The notes under the pieces were generated by a model. It did no database searches. It worked only from the letters and a program-made list of their open reading frames with translations, and had not been told where the DNA came from. 64,000 bases of DNA from Odoribacter sp. (GTDB taxonomy: Bacteria; Bacteroidota; Bacteroidia; Bacteroidales; Prolixibacteraceae). Position numbers and translations under genes: made by a program. The stretch covers positions 116,121 to 180,120 of the forward strand of contig PNOH01000003.1 of the NCBI GenBank assembly GCA_013824715.1, given 5' to 3'. The first letter of the stretch is position 1; the number at the start of each line of letters is the position of its first letter. Shown in pieces: positions 8,889 through 18,500 of the stretch.

Positions 8889-9866
8889 TTACTTCTTTTT
8901 ATAATTCATGGCACCAAGCATATTCCCGTAAATTGAATTAAGTGAGTCCAGGTTTGAATTCAATTTTTCGGCATTTTCCTTATATTTCTTCATTTCCTGT
9001 ACTGATGATGCAATAATTTGGTTCATCTGATTCAGATCTTCGAAGAATTTAGCAGATGCCTGAATTTGTTCGCTGGTACCTTTCAGGTGTTTTTCGTAAG
9101 TACCATTAAGCGATTCGATATTTTTGTTGAGTTTTTGGAAGGTTTCGCCATAACTGGATGTGTTTGTATCCAAATCTCTGAATCCTTTTTCTATTGTGCC
9201 TGTAAGTTTCTGATAAGATTCAACAAGTTTGGATCCCGATTCATCAATCTGTTTGGTGAATTTTGTGCTTGATTCATTAAGTTTGGCAAGCATTCCGGAA
9301 CCTGTTTCGGATATCTGTTGGGCAGTTGAGCTGTATGTTTCAACCAGTTTGCCTACCGAGTTATTTAATGAGGTGTTAGCCTGAGCATTTGATTCTGAAA
9401 ATGCAATCATTGATTCAGAGGCTGAATTGATATTTCTTACATAGATATCGGTAGCAAGGGTTGCTGCTGAAATATCACTGATTCCTGAGGCTGTATTCGA
9501 AAGGTCAGTAAGACTTTTTCCTATTTTAGAAAGAAGCTCAGGAGTAATATCTGTACTACTTAGCATAGTATCAAAACTACTTTTATTACCAGACTGAATT
9601 TCTTCAACAGGTTCAATTAATTCATAATCATCCTGAAGTTCAGGATAAACCTTAGCCCAATCGGGTTGCTCCATGGGAGGTTCAAAAGCAGATATGAAGA
9701 ATATAAATGCCTCGGTCAATAAACCAACAACCAACAAGGGTCCGGAATAATCCCAATGCTGTAACTTAAATAATGCCCCAACGAGTACAACTGATGCTCC
9801 CCATCCGTACACATACCCCATCAGTACTTTCCACCTTTTTGATTTAAGAATTTCACCAATATTCAT
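8889..9866 (-). CDS. gldL: T9SS motor component GldL/PorL
   Basis: 325 residues. Two transmembrane helices lie at about 13-35 and 43-63, with the membrane glutamate E52 in GLLTEAFIFF and the charged K34/H37 region that are needed for proton flow in this family. A conserved SAFEPP follows. The remaining 250 residues are a Ser/Thr/Asn-rich, heptad-patterned cytoplasmic tail (about 95-320), which predicts a coiled coil and is unusually regular (repeated SxxKLVExY/SSxKFTKQ-like blocks). With GldM it forms the inner-membrane rotary motor of T9SS and gliding. Confidence 0.94.
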   Translation of the reverse strand: MNIGEILKSKRWKVLMGYVYGWGASVVLVGALFKLQHWDYSGPLLVVGLLTEAFIFFISAFEPPMEQPDWAKVYPELQDDYELIEPVEEIQSGNKSSFDTMLSSTDITPELLSKIGKSLTDLSNTASGISDISAATLATDIYVRNINSASESMIAFSESNAQANTSLNNSVGKLVETYSSTAQQISETGSGMLAKLNESSTKFTKQIDESGSKLVESYQKLTGTIEKGFRDLDTNTSSYGETFQKLNKNIESLNGTYEKHLKGTSEQIQASAKFFEDLNQMNQIIASSVQEMKKYKENAEKLNSNLDSLNSIYGNMLGAMNYKKK

Positions 9867-9889
9867 GTGATCAAAATTTAATTGGGTAA

Positions 9890-11227
9890 TTAAAACTCAT
9901 TGCCAAAAGAAGAACGAACACATCGGAATCCGATATATGATTTTGTCGTGTCCTGATATTCATAACTTCGTGTAGAGACCTGAAGAAATGCAGAAATATC
10001 TTTCCATGAACCACCGCGGATAACTTTACGTTTCATTGCAGGAGTATCATCGGGTTTAGCATTGTATTCGAAATTCGGATTAAAATCGTTGATATACTGA
10101 TATGCTGATTCATCATAGGCCGTAGTTGTCCATTCTGCTACGTTACCCGACATATCATACAAACCAAAATCATTGGGATCGTAACTACCGACTTTCATGG
10201 TGGCCATACCGCCATCTTCAACATAGTTCCCTCTTAAAGGCTTGAAATTGGCCATGAATACCCCATCCTGTTCACGGGTGTAATATCCGCCCCAGGGAAA
10301 CATGGATAATTGACGGTCGCCACGCGCGGCATATTCCCATTCGACTTCGTTTGGCAACCGATAGTCTTGTAAGGTGGCTTCTTTTCTTGCTGACAGGAAA
10401 TCGTTGTGAAGTTTTGTTCTCCAATGGCAGAATGCTTTTGCCTGACCCCAGGAAATCCCTACAACGGGATAGTCATCAAATCCCGGATGCCAGAAATAGC
10501 GTGTCGCCCATGGCTCGTTGTATGAGAATGTAAAATCTCTTATCCAACATAAGGTGTCCGGATAAATATTGGTCTGATTACTAAAAATGAAAGAAGAGCG
10601 GTTTTCAACGGCTTTTTCTTCACCATTCAGGTCAATTACGTTTCCACTATAACTTTGAGTTTGGTAATTGTACATGTTTACACGGCGAGCGGCCTGTTTC
10701 AGATCTATCCAATGATACTCGTAGGATAATTTACGGGCATCAATTTCTTTCTTTTTGAAAAAACGTTCGTTTTCAGGAATATACATTGGTTCAAGAGCTT
10801 CAATGTAATCCGGATTGTCCCATTCCAGTTTTTCGTCCCAATTGATCCTGGGTGGATCAACCGGATTTCCTTTCCGGTCTTCACTTATCATGAATTCAGG
10901 AAATTGTTCTGACAAAAGGGTACGGGCAATAGAGTCTCTGACCCATTGGGTAAATTGCCGGTACTCATTATTTGTAATTTCGGTATCATCCATCCAGAAT
11001 GCATCTACCGATACTGTTTTAGATGGTGTATTGGATGAGGTAACATCCTGATCATTTGGCCCAAGGTTGAATGATCCCCGGTGAACAAAGGTCATTCCAT
11101 AAGGAGTTGGTTCAAACCATTTTCCTCTTCCTTTCACGCCTGTAAGTTCGCCATTGCCTGACTTGTTACAACTCGTAAGCGTAACAACGGCCAAAATTAC
11201 TAACCCAATAGAAAAATGTTTTTTCAT
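9890..11227 (-). CDS. gldK: T9SS lipoprotein GldK/PorK
   Basis: 445 residues from the ATG at 11227, which gives a standard lipoprotein signal (MKKHFSIGLVILAVVTLTSC). The frame continues upstream to 11353, but that would run into porP and bury the signal. It has a single FGE/SUMF1-like domain with TEITNNEYRQF, LPNEVEWEYAARG and IGFRCVRS. It forms the outer-membrane-attached periplasmic ring of T9SS with GldN. It has the standard position between porP and gldL, so it is the canonical copy and the gene at 5039-6391 the extra one. Confidence 0.93.
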   Translation of the reverse strand: MKKHFSIGLVILAVVTLTSCNKSGNGELTGVKGRGKWFEPTPYGMTFVHRGSFNLGPNDQDVTSSNTPSKTVSVDAFWMDDTEITNNEYRQFTQWVRDSIARTLLSEQFPEFMISEDRKGNPVDPPRINWDEKLEWDNPDYIEALEPMYIPENERFFKKKEIDARKLSYEYHWIDLKQAARRVNMYNYQTQSYSGNVIDLNGEEKAVENRSSFIFSNQTNIYPDTLCWIRDFTFSYNEPWATRYFWHPGFDDYPVVGISWGQAKAFCHWRTKLHNDFLSARKEATLQDYRLPNEVEWEYAARGDRQLSMFPWGGYYTREQDGVFMANFKPLRGNYVEDGGMATMKVGSYDPNDFGLYDMSGNVAEWTTTAYDESAYQYINDFNPNFEYNAKPDDTPAMKRKVIRGGSWKDISAFLQVSTRSYEYQDTTKSYIGFRCVRSSFGNEF

Positions 11228-11261
11228 AGTAAAGCTCTGTATGTTGCTTCTGATATTATCA

Positions 11262-12203
11262 TTATAAGTATCTGATACTTTTGTATTTCTTAATCCTGTT
11301 TTTCCCCAGATCCAAACTGTAACTAAGGTAAAGTTCGTGAGAACCGCCTCCATACCCAGCTAAAGCTGAGGTCATCAGATCGTAGGCATAGCCTATTTTT
11401 AATCCATTGTTCATTTCAAAACCTACCAGAACACAAATTGCATCGTTGATCCTGTAGTTTAATCCGGCGGAAAAACGCTTCTTATAGACCAGGTCAACTG
11501 TAAAATCTGCCTGATAGGCTACCATATCAGTTTTAAAATAAACTGAGGGGTGCAATTCGAATAACGGATCGGACAGCGTGATATTGTACCCTGCTGTCAG
11601 ATAATAATGCCTTGCTAAAAAAGAACGTGCCTGATCGGCGAGTATTAATGATGCCTGGTTCAAATGTGTAACCGATGCACCAAAATAATAATTTCTTGAT
11701 CTCAAAAATAATCCTAATCCTACATCAAATGCCAGTTGACTTGCTTCTCCCTGTGGAATTCCCGGTTCATTAATGGTCCCATGAACATCACTTTCAGGAA
11801 TATACCAGTCACCATTTACCGACATATTATAAAAACCTAAGCTGGTGCCAATACCTAACTCTCCAATTCTTGTCTTGGTTCGGTAAGCATAATCAAAGCT
11901 GACTGAAATATTTTTTGAAAATCCCAGCTCGTCGCTAATAACATTAAAGCCAACCCCACTATTCAACCCTAATATGTTCGTTGCTGCACCTACGCTAAAT
12001 ACCAATGTTTTGGGCGATCCTTTGACTCCATCCCATTGATAACGGTTTAGTATAATGCCATTTATCAGCCCATCATTTCCTGCGTATCCCGGATTTACAG
12101 TTAATTGTATTAACCGGTTAAAACTGAACTGCGGATCTTGTTGGGCAATTGCTGCTAAGTTAGCTATTATATATAAAAATAAAAAGCAAAATATTTTTTT
12201 CAT
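11262..12203 (-). CDS. porP: PorP/SprF-family outer membrane protein
   Basis: 313 residues. A signal peptide ends near AIAQQ, followed by QDPQFSFNRLIQLTVNPGYAG, the typical PorP/SprF opening (Q-DPQ-S-Y/F-x-x-x-x-x-NPAYAG). The rest is alternating beta-barrel-like sequence ending YSLDLGKNR. PorP is the first gene of the T9SS core operon in Porphyromonas and binds the ring or effector-associated proteins in the outer membrane. 34 bases separate it from gldK. The 112 bases upstream must carry the operon promoter; no perfect -7 element was found. Confidence 0.9.
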   Translation of the reverse strand: MKKIFCFLFLYIIANLAAIAQQDPQFSFNRLIQLTVNPGYAGNDGLINGIILNRYQWDGVKGSPKTLVFSVGAATNILGLNSGVGFNVISDELGFSKNISVSFDYAYRTKTRIGELGIGTSLGFYNMSVNGDWYIPESDVHGTINEPGIPQGEASQLAFDVGLGLFLRSRNYYFGASVTHLNQASLILADQARSFLARHYYLTAGYNITLSDPLFELHPSVYFKTDMVAYQADFTVDLVYKKRFSAGLNYRINDAICVLVGFEMNNGLKIGYAYDLMTSALAGYGGGSHELYLSYSLDLGKNRIKKYKSIRYL

Positions 12204-12315
12204 AAAAGCGCTGTTGCGACCTGAATTCGCCCACTATAGAGCAGTAAAATAATGAAAAATTGTTTACTGTACCAAACAAGCATTAATCTATAAAGTGAAA
12301 GAACGCAGTATTACT

Positions 12316-13479
12316 TCATTTATTTTGTCTTTTGTGCATTTTACGGATGTTTTTCCACCATCGATCTGGAATATCGCCGTGCGAAGCGTTTTTGTAATCG
12401 TCTTCGTCACAGGGAATTAGATAAATATCGTTTTTTCTGTTTTCAAAATCCGAAATTTCCATCCACCACCGACCGCTAATCCTGCTCTGGAAAAACACTA
12501 ATGTCATACTAATATTTGACATATCAACCATAAATTGATTAAAATCTTCTGAATCTTCAGTAGGATCTTCAGGTTTACGATTGAAGAATCCATCTAAAAA
12601 ATGCCACACAATTTGTGCCATCAGGTTGGTCGAATTCGAAGAAGTGTCATTTTCAGGAATAAGGTTGAAAAAACCCGCAAGGTTCAATTCATCGCTGGTC
12701 CCGGCATACCGTGCTATCTGGCAGGCTTCTTCGGAGTATAATCCATTGGGCGAACACATGGATTGACCCGTTGCATCGAGATAACGGACAGCACTCATAT
12801 CGAAACTAAAAACGTGTGCATTGCGTAGGATTGGCTCTACGGAGGTCAGGTTATACCTGATCTGGCCAAGCCTTTTTACATCCCAATGAAAATTGTTGTA
12901 CAGATCAACATCTGTTGCATCAACAAAATAGTTTTGATAGGCGAGGGCAGTATAGGAATAAAGATTTTTTTGTTTTTCGAAAATAAGGTTCAGGTAATTT
13001 TCTGAATTTATGGTTTTTATCCCTTTTTTAAAATCAAATTTCGGATCTACCGTTACCATATTGAACGGCCGGCCTTCAAAGGCTTTGGTCATTCCAAATG
13101 TTAAGTCCTGACTGCCTCCTAAAATAATTAAAGTTTGTTTGTTCTCCAGAATGTGTTCACAAATGTCGCGCAGTGCAAAATAGGAATCGTTGGCGGTATG
13201 CCCGAGTTTAAGGTTTCCTAAATCCAGAATCTTAAATCGCGGGCCTATACGGTTTAAATTATAGAGGTGTTTTCTTATTTCATCAGGAGCTTTCCCTGAA
13301 CCAGGTATCCCGGCATTTCGGTCTTCCTGAACCCCGATAATAAGGAGATCAGCCTTCTCCGGATTAAGTTTTTCCTTATTCTTTTGCAGTAATGCGCCTA
13401 ATGTATGTTTTTTATTGGCCCAATCGGCACATTCAAACATTTCGAAATCAACCGGATCAAAATAATGTAACAGGTCCAT
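12316..13479 (-). CDS. Ureohydrolase (arginase/formimidoylglutamase)-fold protein with degenerate metal site
   Basis: 387 residues from the ATG at 13479; the frame is open to a TTG at 13530, but that lies inside the topA terminator hairpin. The arginase fold is recognisable (IIGVQEDRNAGIPGSGKAPDEIRKHLY, ILGGSQDLTF, VDPKFDF, FSFDMSAVRYLDATGQ). However, the manganese-binding motifs have changed: GGDHS is GGSQD (121-125), DAHxD is DPKFD (145-149), and SxDxD is SFDMS (225-229). About half the six metal ligands are therefore missing, and ordinary arginase or formimidoylglutamase activity is unlikely. Similar proteins are often annotated formimidoylglutamase in Bacteroidota, and I would not carry that function over. 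It lies downstream of topA behind a terminator. Confidence 0.75.
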   Translation of the reverse strand: MDLLHYFDPVDFEMFECADWANKKHTLGALLQKNKEKLNPEKADLLIIGVQEDRNAGIPGSGKAPDEIRKHLYNLNRIGPRFKILDLGNLKLGHTANDSYFALRDICEHILENKQTLIILGGSQDLTFGMTKAFEGRPFNMVTVDPKFDFKKGIKTINSENYLNLIFEKQKNLYSYTALAYQNYFVDATDVDLYNNFHWDVKRLGQIRYNLTSVEPILRNAHVFSFDMSAVRYLDATGQSMCSPNGLYSEEACQIARYAGTSDELNLAGFFNLIPENDTSSNSTNLMAQIVWHFLDGFFNRKPEDPTEDSEDFNQFMVDMSNISMTLVFFQSRISGRWWMEISDFENRKNDIYLIPCDEDDYKNASHGDIPDRWWKNIRKMHKRQNK

Positions 13480-13514
13480 TCGCAGATTTTTATCGGGAGT
13501 TGAAAATACGTTTT

Positions 13515-13550
13515 TAAATAAAAAGGGCAAACAAAAATATGTTCACCCTT
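13515..13550 (-). terminator. Intrinsic terminator of topA
   Basis: The arms 13523-13533 and 13540-13550 pair over 11 positions, including two G-U wobbles on the minus strand, with a 6-base loop. On the minus strand the hairpin is followed by TTTATTT. It lies 6 bases after the topA stop and before the start of the next gene. Confidence 0.75.
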
Positions 13551-13555
13551 AATAT

Positions 13556-15880
13556 TTATTTTTTTCTTGATTTCTTTGGCGCTGGCTCCTTTTCGATTAA
13601 TTTCAGGCAATCCTCCAGGGTCAGTTTCGATGCGTCCGTATTTTTTGGAATTTTATAGTTGTTCTTTTTGAAAGATATATAAGGCCCCCACCTTCCGTTC
13701 AGAAGTTTGATTTCCTGATTTTCCGGAAATACTTTAATGACCGCATTCAAATCTTTCTCCCGTTTCGATTCAATCAGTACAATGGCGCGGTCAAAATCGA
13801 TGGAGTATGGATCGTCCACATTTTTTTCCAGAGAAATAAATTTGCTGTCATGCCTGATGTATGGGCCAAACCGACCTATGGCAACAGTTACCGGTTTGCC
13901 TTCAAAATCGCCCAGGTTGCGGGGCAGCTTGAAAAGCTCCATGGCTTCCTCTATCGTTATCGTCTCCAAATGCTGACCTGGCCGAAGACTTGCAAACTGT
14001 GGTTTTTCTCCTTCCTCGGTAGCTTCGCCAAGCTGGGCCAGTGGGCCGAACCTTCCGATTTTTACCGATAATTCTTTTCCTGAATTTGGATCAATCCCCA
14101 GAACCCGGACACCATTGGTACGTTCAGCGTCATTAAGGGCGCTTTCAACTTTGGTGTGAAATGGTTCATAAAAACTCCGGATCATATCATTCCAAACGAG
14201 TTCCCCATCAGCAATTTCGTCAAACTCTTTCTCTACCAGGGCTGTAAAATTATAGTCCATAATCAGGTCGAAGTACCTCATCAGGAAATCGGTCACAACC
14301 ATGCCTATATCAGTCGGGAAGAGCTTCGATTTTTCGGTTCCGGTCTGTTCTTGTTTAGTTTCTTCTGAGATTTTCTGACCTGTAAGCGCCAAATCAATAA
14401 ACTCACGGTCAATTCCCGGGCGGTCTTCTTTCACTACATAACCCCTGTTTTGCACCGTTGTAATAATTGGCGCATAAGTTGATGGCCTTCCAATACCAAG
14501 TTCTTCAAGCTTTTTAACCAGACTGGCTTCTGTATATCGGGGTGGTTTTTGGGAAAATCGTTCGGTTGCCTGAATTTTATCCCATCGCAAAATTTGTTTA
14601 ACCTTTAAAGGTGGAAGTAATCCTTTTTGTCCTCCGTTCTGCTCTTCATCATCATCCGATTCGATATATACACGCAGGAATCCATCAAAAATAAGAACCT
14701 CACCGATTGCTATAAATTTTTCCTGACCATTTGAAATGTTGATCGTCACGGTAGTTTTCTCTAATTCAGCATCGCTCATTTGTGAAGCAATCGTACGTTT
14801 CCAAATCAGATCATATAACCTTTTTTCCTGATTGGTCCCCGAAATTTCTTCATGATCGAGGTAAGCCGGACGAATAGCCTCGTGAGCTTCCTGTGCCCCT
14901 TTGGATTTGGTTTTATACTGTCGGACCTGGTGATATTTTTCGCCCAGTGAATGGATTATTTTTTGTTTGGCCGCGTTTATGGCTAATCCTGAAAGGTTAA
15001 CCGAGTCGGTACGCATGTAGGTAATTTTCCCCGATTCGTAAAGCTTCTGGGCAACGCTCATGGTTTGGCTTACCGAAAATCCTAATTTGCGACTGGCTTC
15101 CTGTTGTAAAGTTGAAGTTATAAATGGCGGTGCAGGCGATCTTCTTGCCGGTTTTTTTACCACATCGCCAATCTGAAATTCAGCGCTTTTACATTTTTCA
15201 AGAAATGCGCAGGCCTCATCCCTGGTATCAAAGCGGCGGTTCAGTTCGGCTTTCAGCTCGGTAATTTTCCCGTCTTTTTCAGGAACAAGAAAACTGGCGA
15301 TAACCCGAAAAGAAGAAGTGGTTGTAAAGTTGATGATTTCACGCTCCCTTTCAACAATGAGCCTGACCGCCACCGATTGCACCCTTCCGGCAGAAAGTGA
15401 AGGTTTTACTTTTTTCCAAAGCACGGGCGAAACTTCAAATCCAACAATGCGGTCAAGAACCCGGCGTGCCTGTTGTGCATTGACTAGATTAATATCGAGT
15501 GGACGTGGATTTTGCACAGCCTGCAAAATAGCGTCTTTGGTTATTTCATGAAATACAATTCGTTTGGTCTTTTTAGGATCCAAGCCTAATGTTTCCATCA
15601 AATGCCATGAAATAGCTTCCCCCTCACGGTCTTCGTCGGACGCGAGCCAGATAATGTTCGATTCTTTAGCGAGTTTCTTCAGTTCGGCAACTAATTTCTT
15701 TTTGTCGGCTGAAATTTCGTATTTGGGCGTAAAATTATTTTGAATGTCAATTCCAAAATCTTTTTTCTCGAGATCCCTGATGTGCCCCATGCTTGAGGTT
15801 ACAAAAAAATCTTTCCCTAAAAATTTCTCAATCGTTTTTGCTTTTGCAGGTGACTCAACAATGACCAGATTTTCGTGCAT
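13556..15880 (-). CDS. topA: DNA topoisomerase I
   Basis: 774 residues. An N-terminal TOPRIM domain (VIVESPAKAKTIEKFLG; SDEDREGEAISWHL) is followed by the type IA core with the catalytic tyrosine in GKITYMRTDSVN and GRPSTYAPII. Two or three C-terminal topoisomerase-C repeats without cysteines follow (FGPYIRHDSKF, WGPYISFKKNNY), and a basic tail ends PAPKKSRKK. It relaxes negative supercoils. Length and order are normal. A perfect intrinsic terminator follows. Confidence 0.96.
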   Translation of the reverse strand: MHENLVIVESPAKAKTIEKFLGKDFFVTSSMGHIRDLEKKDFGIDIQNNFTPKYEISADKKKLVAELKKLAKESNIIWLASDEDREGEAISWHLMETLGLDPKKTKRIVFHEITKDAILQAVQNPRPLDINLVNAQQARRVLDRIVGFEVSPVLWKKVKPSLSAGRVQSVAVRLIVEREREIINFTTTSSFRVIASFLVPEKDGKITELKAELNRRFDTRDEACAFLEKCKSAEFQIGDVVKKPARRSPAPPFITSTLQQEASRKLGFSVSQTMSVAQKLYESGKITYMRTDSVNLSGLAINAAKQKIIHSLGEKYHQVRQYKTKSKGAQEAHEAIRPAYLDHEEISGTNQEKRLYDLIWKRTIASQMSDAELEKTTVTINISNGQEKFIAIGEVLIFDGFLRVYIESDDDEEQNGGQKGLLPPLKVKQILRWDKIQATERFSQKPPRYTEASLVKKLEELGIGRPSTYAPIITTVQNRGYVVKEDRPGIDREFIDLALTGQKISEETKQEQTGTEKSKLFPTDIGMVVTDFLMRYFDLIMDYNFTALVEKEFDEIADGELVWNDMIRSFYEPFHTKVESALNDAERTNGVRVLGIDPNSGKELSVKIGRFGPLAQLGEATEEGEKPQFASLRPGQHLETITIEEAMELFKLPRNLGDFEGKPVTVAIGRFGPYIRHDSKFISLEKNVDDPYSIDFDRAIVLIESKREKDLNAVIKVFPENQEIKLLNGRWGPYISFKKNNYKIPKNTDASKLTLEDCLKLIEKEPAPKKSRKK

Positions 15881-16026
15881 ATACCAGGTTTGATTTATTG
15901 TACTGTATTTTTAAATTTTGTGCAAATTAAAGAAAAGGAAACGCTAAGTTCAAAATATAATGCAATTAATTTAAAACCATTGAATCTCACTTAGGTTTCC
16001 GGCAAATGAAATTTGGCGGGTTTCAT

Positions 16027-16034
16027 TATCTTTG
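16027..16034 (+). promoter_or_regulatory. -7 promoter element (TATCTTTG) for the penicillin-binding protein gene
   Basis: Perfect match to the Bacteroidota -7 consensus TAnnTTTG, 25 bases before the start codon at 16059. No well-spaced -33 TTG was found, so the call rests on the -7 box and its position. Confidence 0.45.
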
Positions 16035-16058
16035 TCAGCTCAAAAACAATATTTCTGA

Positions 16059-18407
16059 ATGAACAAAGATATTTCAGTTTATAAAAAATACATCCGGATT
16101 TTCTGGGTTGTGTATGCATCTGGCGTTTTGGCCATATTGCTGATGTTTTTAATGATCGCGCAGGGTTGGCTTGGTTTTATGCCATCGTTTGAAGATCTCG
16201 AAAATCCTGAAAACTTGCTTGCTTCTGAAGTTGTTTCGGCTGACGGCGTAGTGCTGGGAAAATATTTTTATAAAGAAAACCGCAGTTTTGTCAGTTACGA
16301 GGAATTTAGTCCCGCACTTCGAAATGCATTGATCGCTACCGAAGACGTTCGTTTTTTTAAACATTCAGGAATTGATATCAGAGGTTTGGTCCGGGTTGTG
16401 AAAGGTATTATGACTGCCGACACTAATTCAGGAGGAGGAAGTACGATTAGCCAGCAACTTGCAAAAATGCTTTTCCCCCGCGATAATCTGGACAATAAAC
16501 TGCAACTCATTTTCAGGAAATTTAAAGAATGGGTAATCGCAATAAAACTGGAAAAAAGTTATACCAAGGAAGAAATCCTGACGATGTACCTGAACAAATA
16601 CGACTTTCTGAATTTAGCTGTCGGTATTAAGACCGCGGCCAAAGTGTATTTTAATACTACTCCCGACTCACTTCGCCTTGAGCAGGCTGCCATGCTGGTT
16701 GGAATGGCCAAAAACTCATCCCTTTATAATCCTGTAAGAAGGCCGGAATTAACCCTATCACGCCGGAATGTAGTATTATCCCAGATGGAGAAATATGGTT
16801 ATATCTCGAAATCGGAATACGAGTCTGCCAAAGCCCTCCCGCTAAGTTTGGATTACCAGAAAGTAGATTTCAAAACCGGACCTGCTCCCTATTTTCGTGA
16901 ATATTTGCGCCAGGCCATGAATGCGAAGAAGCCTGTAAAGTCAGATTACCGGGCCTGGCAATTACAGAAGTATCGCGAAGATTCGGTTGAGTGGCAAACA
17001 AATCCACTTTATGGCTGGTGCAGCAAAAACAAAAAAAGCGACGGGACTTCCTATAATTTATACCGCGACGGAATCCGGATAATTACAACTCTTGATTCGC
17101 GCATGCAGCGCTATGCTGAGGAGGCATTGAACTATCATTTGAAAAACAATTTACAGCCTTCGTTTAAAAAGCATTTGCGTAGTTTAAAGAACAAACCTTT
17201 CTCGAATGGACTTTCAACGGATGCAGTTGAAGGCATATTAGACCAGGCAATCAAACAGACTGAACGCTACCGCCTGGCTAAACTGAGCGGCAAATCGTGG
17301 GAGGAAATAAAGCGGATATTCAATCATCCGGTTGAAATGTCTGTTTTTTCATACAAAGGCGAGCGGGATACCATCCTTTCCCCACTCGACTCCATGAAAT
17401 ATTACTACAGTATTTTCAGGTCTTCGTTTATGTCTATGGAAATTAAGACCGGTCACGTAAAAGCCTATGTGGGAGGACCGGATTATACTCATTTCATGTA
17501 CGATATGGTAAAGGGAGGAAAACGGCAGGTAGGATCAACCGTAAAGCCATTTTTATATACGCTGGCCATGCAGAACGGAATGGCGCCATGCAGTAAGGTG
17601 CCCAACGTAAAGCAACAGTTTATTTTACCCGATGGAAACATCTGGGAAGCCAAAAATTCATCTCCGACCAAATTTGATGATAAAATGGTAACCCTGAAAT
17701 GGGGGCTGGCGCATTCTGTCAATCAGGTTTCGGCCTGGGTAATGAAGCAGTTTAATCCGCAGTCGGTAGCCGATATCATGAAGAAAATGGGTGTTTATAG
17801 TCCGATTGATCCGGTGCCTTCCATGTTTTTGGGAACCTCTGATGTTACACTTTATGAAATGGTTGGCGCCTACGGAACCTTTGCCAATAAGGGCGTTTTT
17901 ACCCAGCCTATTTTTGTAACCCGGATCGAAGACCGGCATGGAAACATCATTTCTACATTCAGATCAGAAAAACACGATGCTATTGATGAACAGACTGCTT
18001 ACCTGATGATTGACCTGATGCGTGGTGTTGTTGACGCCGGATCGGGTGGGCGCTTGCGCTGGAGTCCTGAATATGGTGGGTTTAAAGGTCCGATTGCGGC
18101 AAAAACCGGAACAACCCAAAATCATTCTGATGGTTGGTTTATTGGAGTTACCCCACAATTGGTGAACGGATCATGGACCGGGGCTGAATTGAGAAGTATC
18201 CATTTTGAAGATTTACAATCGGGACAGGGAGCCAGAATGGCCCTACCGATATGGGGCTATTATATGCGGAAAGTTTATGCCGACCGTAGCTTGCCTTATC
18301 GTGATGAAATTGAATTTGAACGCCCTGTTAATTTTACTGTCAATATCAATTGTGACGATCCGGAGAGTATTGAGCAGAGCCTTGATAATTCGGAAGATTT
18401 CTTTTAA
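16059..18407 (+). CDS. Class A penicillin-binding protein (PBP1A-like)
   Basis: 782 residues. A short cytoplasmic tail and one transmembrane helix (about 12-35) lead into a GT51 transglycosylase domain (ATEDVRFFKHSGID, GGGSTISQQLAKMLFPR, KEEILTMYLNKYDFLNLAVGI). A transpeptidase domain follows, with the serine motif in GSTVKPFLY, SVNQ, and KTGTT. It polymerises and cross-links peptidoglycan at the inner membrane. All catalytic motifs are intact. It is transcribed alone, divergent from topA and convergent to tatA. Confidence 0.94.
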   Translation: MNKDISVYKKYIRIFWVVYASGVLAILLMFLMIAQGWLGFMPSFEDLENPENLLASEVVSADGVVLGKYFYKENRSFVSYEEFSPALRNALIATEDVRFFKHSGIDIRGLVRVVKGIMTADTNSGGGSTISQQLAKMLFPRDNLDNKLQLIFRKFKEWVIAIKLEKSYTKEEILTMYLNKYDFLNLAVGIKTAAKVYFNTTPDSLRLEQAAMLVGMAKNSSLYNPVRRPELTLSRRNVVLSQMEKYGYISKSEYESAKALPLSLDYQKVDFKTGPAPYFREYLRQAMNAKKPVKSDYRAWQLQKYREDSVEWQTNPLYGWCSKNKKSDGTSYNLYRDGIRIITTLDSRMQRYAEEALNYHLKNNLQPSFKKHLRSLKNKPFSNGLSTDAVEGILDQAIKQTERYRLAKLSGKSWEEIKRIFNHPVEMSVFSYKGERDTILSPLDSMKYYYSIFRSSFMSMEIKTGHVKAYVGGPDYTHFMYDMVKGGKRQVGSTVKPFLYTLAMQNGMAPCSKVPNVKQQFILPDGNIWEAKNSSPTKFDDKMVTLKWGLAHSVNQVSAWVMKQFNPQSVADIMKKMGVYSPIDPVPSMFLGTSDVTLYEMVGAYGTFANKGVFTQPIFVTRIEDRHGNIISTFRSEKHDAIDEQTAYLMIDLMRGVVDAGSGGRLRWSPEYGGFKGPIAAKTGTTQNHSDGWFIGVTPQLVNGSWTGAELRSIHFEDLQSGQGARMALPIWGYYMRKVYADRSLPYRDEIEFERPVNFTVNINCDDPESIEQSLDNSEDFF

Positions 18408-18424
18408 ATGATTTACTATTTTTT

Positions 18425-18479
18425 CATTTACTATTTACTATTTATTTCGCTTTTCTCAATAGATAGTAAATAGTAAATG
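18425..18479. repeat. Perfect 17-bp inverted repeat between convergent genes
   Basis: The 17-base arms 18425-18441 and 18463-18479 are perfectly complementary, with a 21-base loop. Each arm is itself built from the word TTTACTAT repeated. It lies between the stop codons of the penicillin-binding protein and tatA, where a bidirectional terminator is expected. Another TTACTATT word sits just before it. Confidence 0.7.
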
Positions 18480-18500
18480 GTCTAATAGTAACTTTTTTTG

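Noticed and set aside
5039..11227. Sulfatase-activating formylglycine-generating enzymes
   Set aside because: Both proteins have the fold, but they are lipoproteins inside the gldKLMN operon and match GldK over their full length; the fold is structural there.
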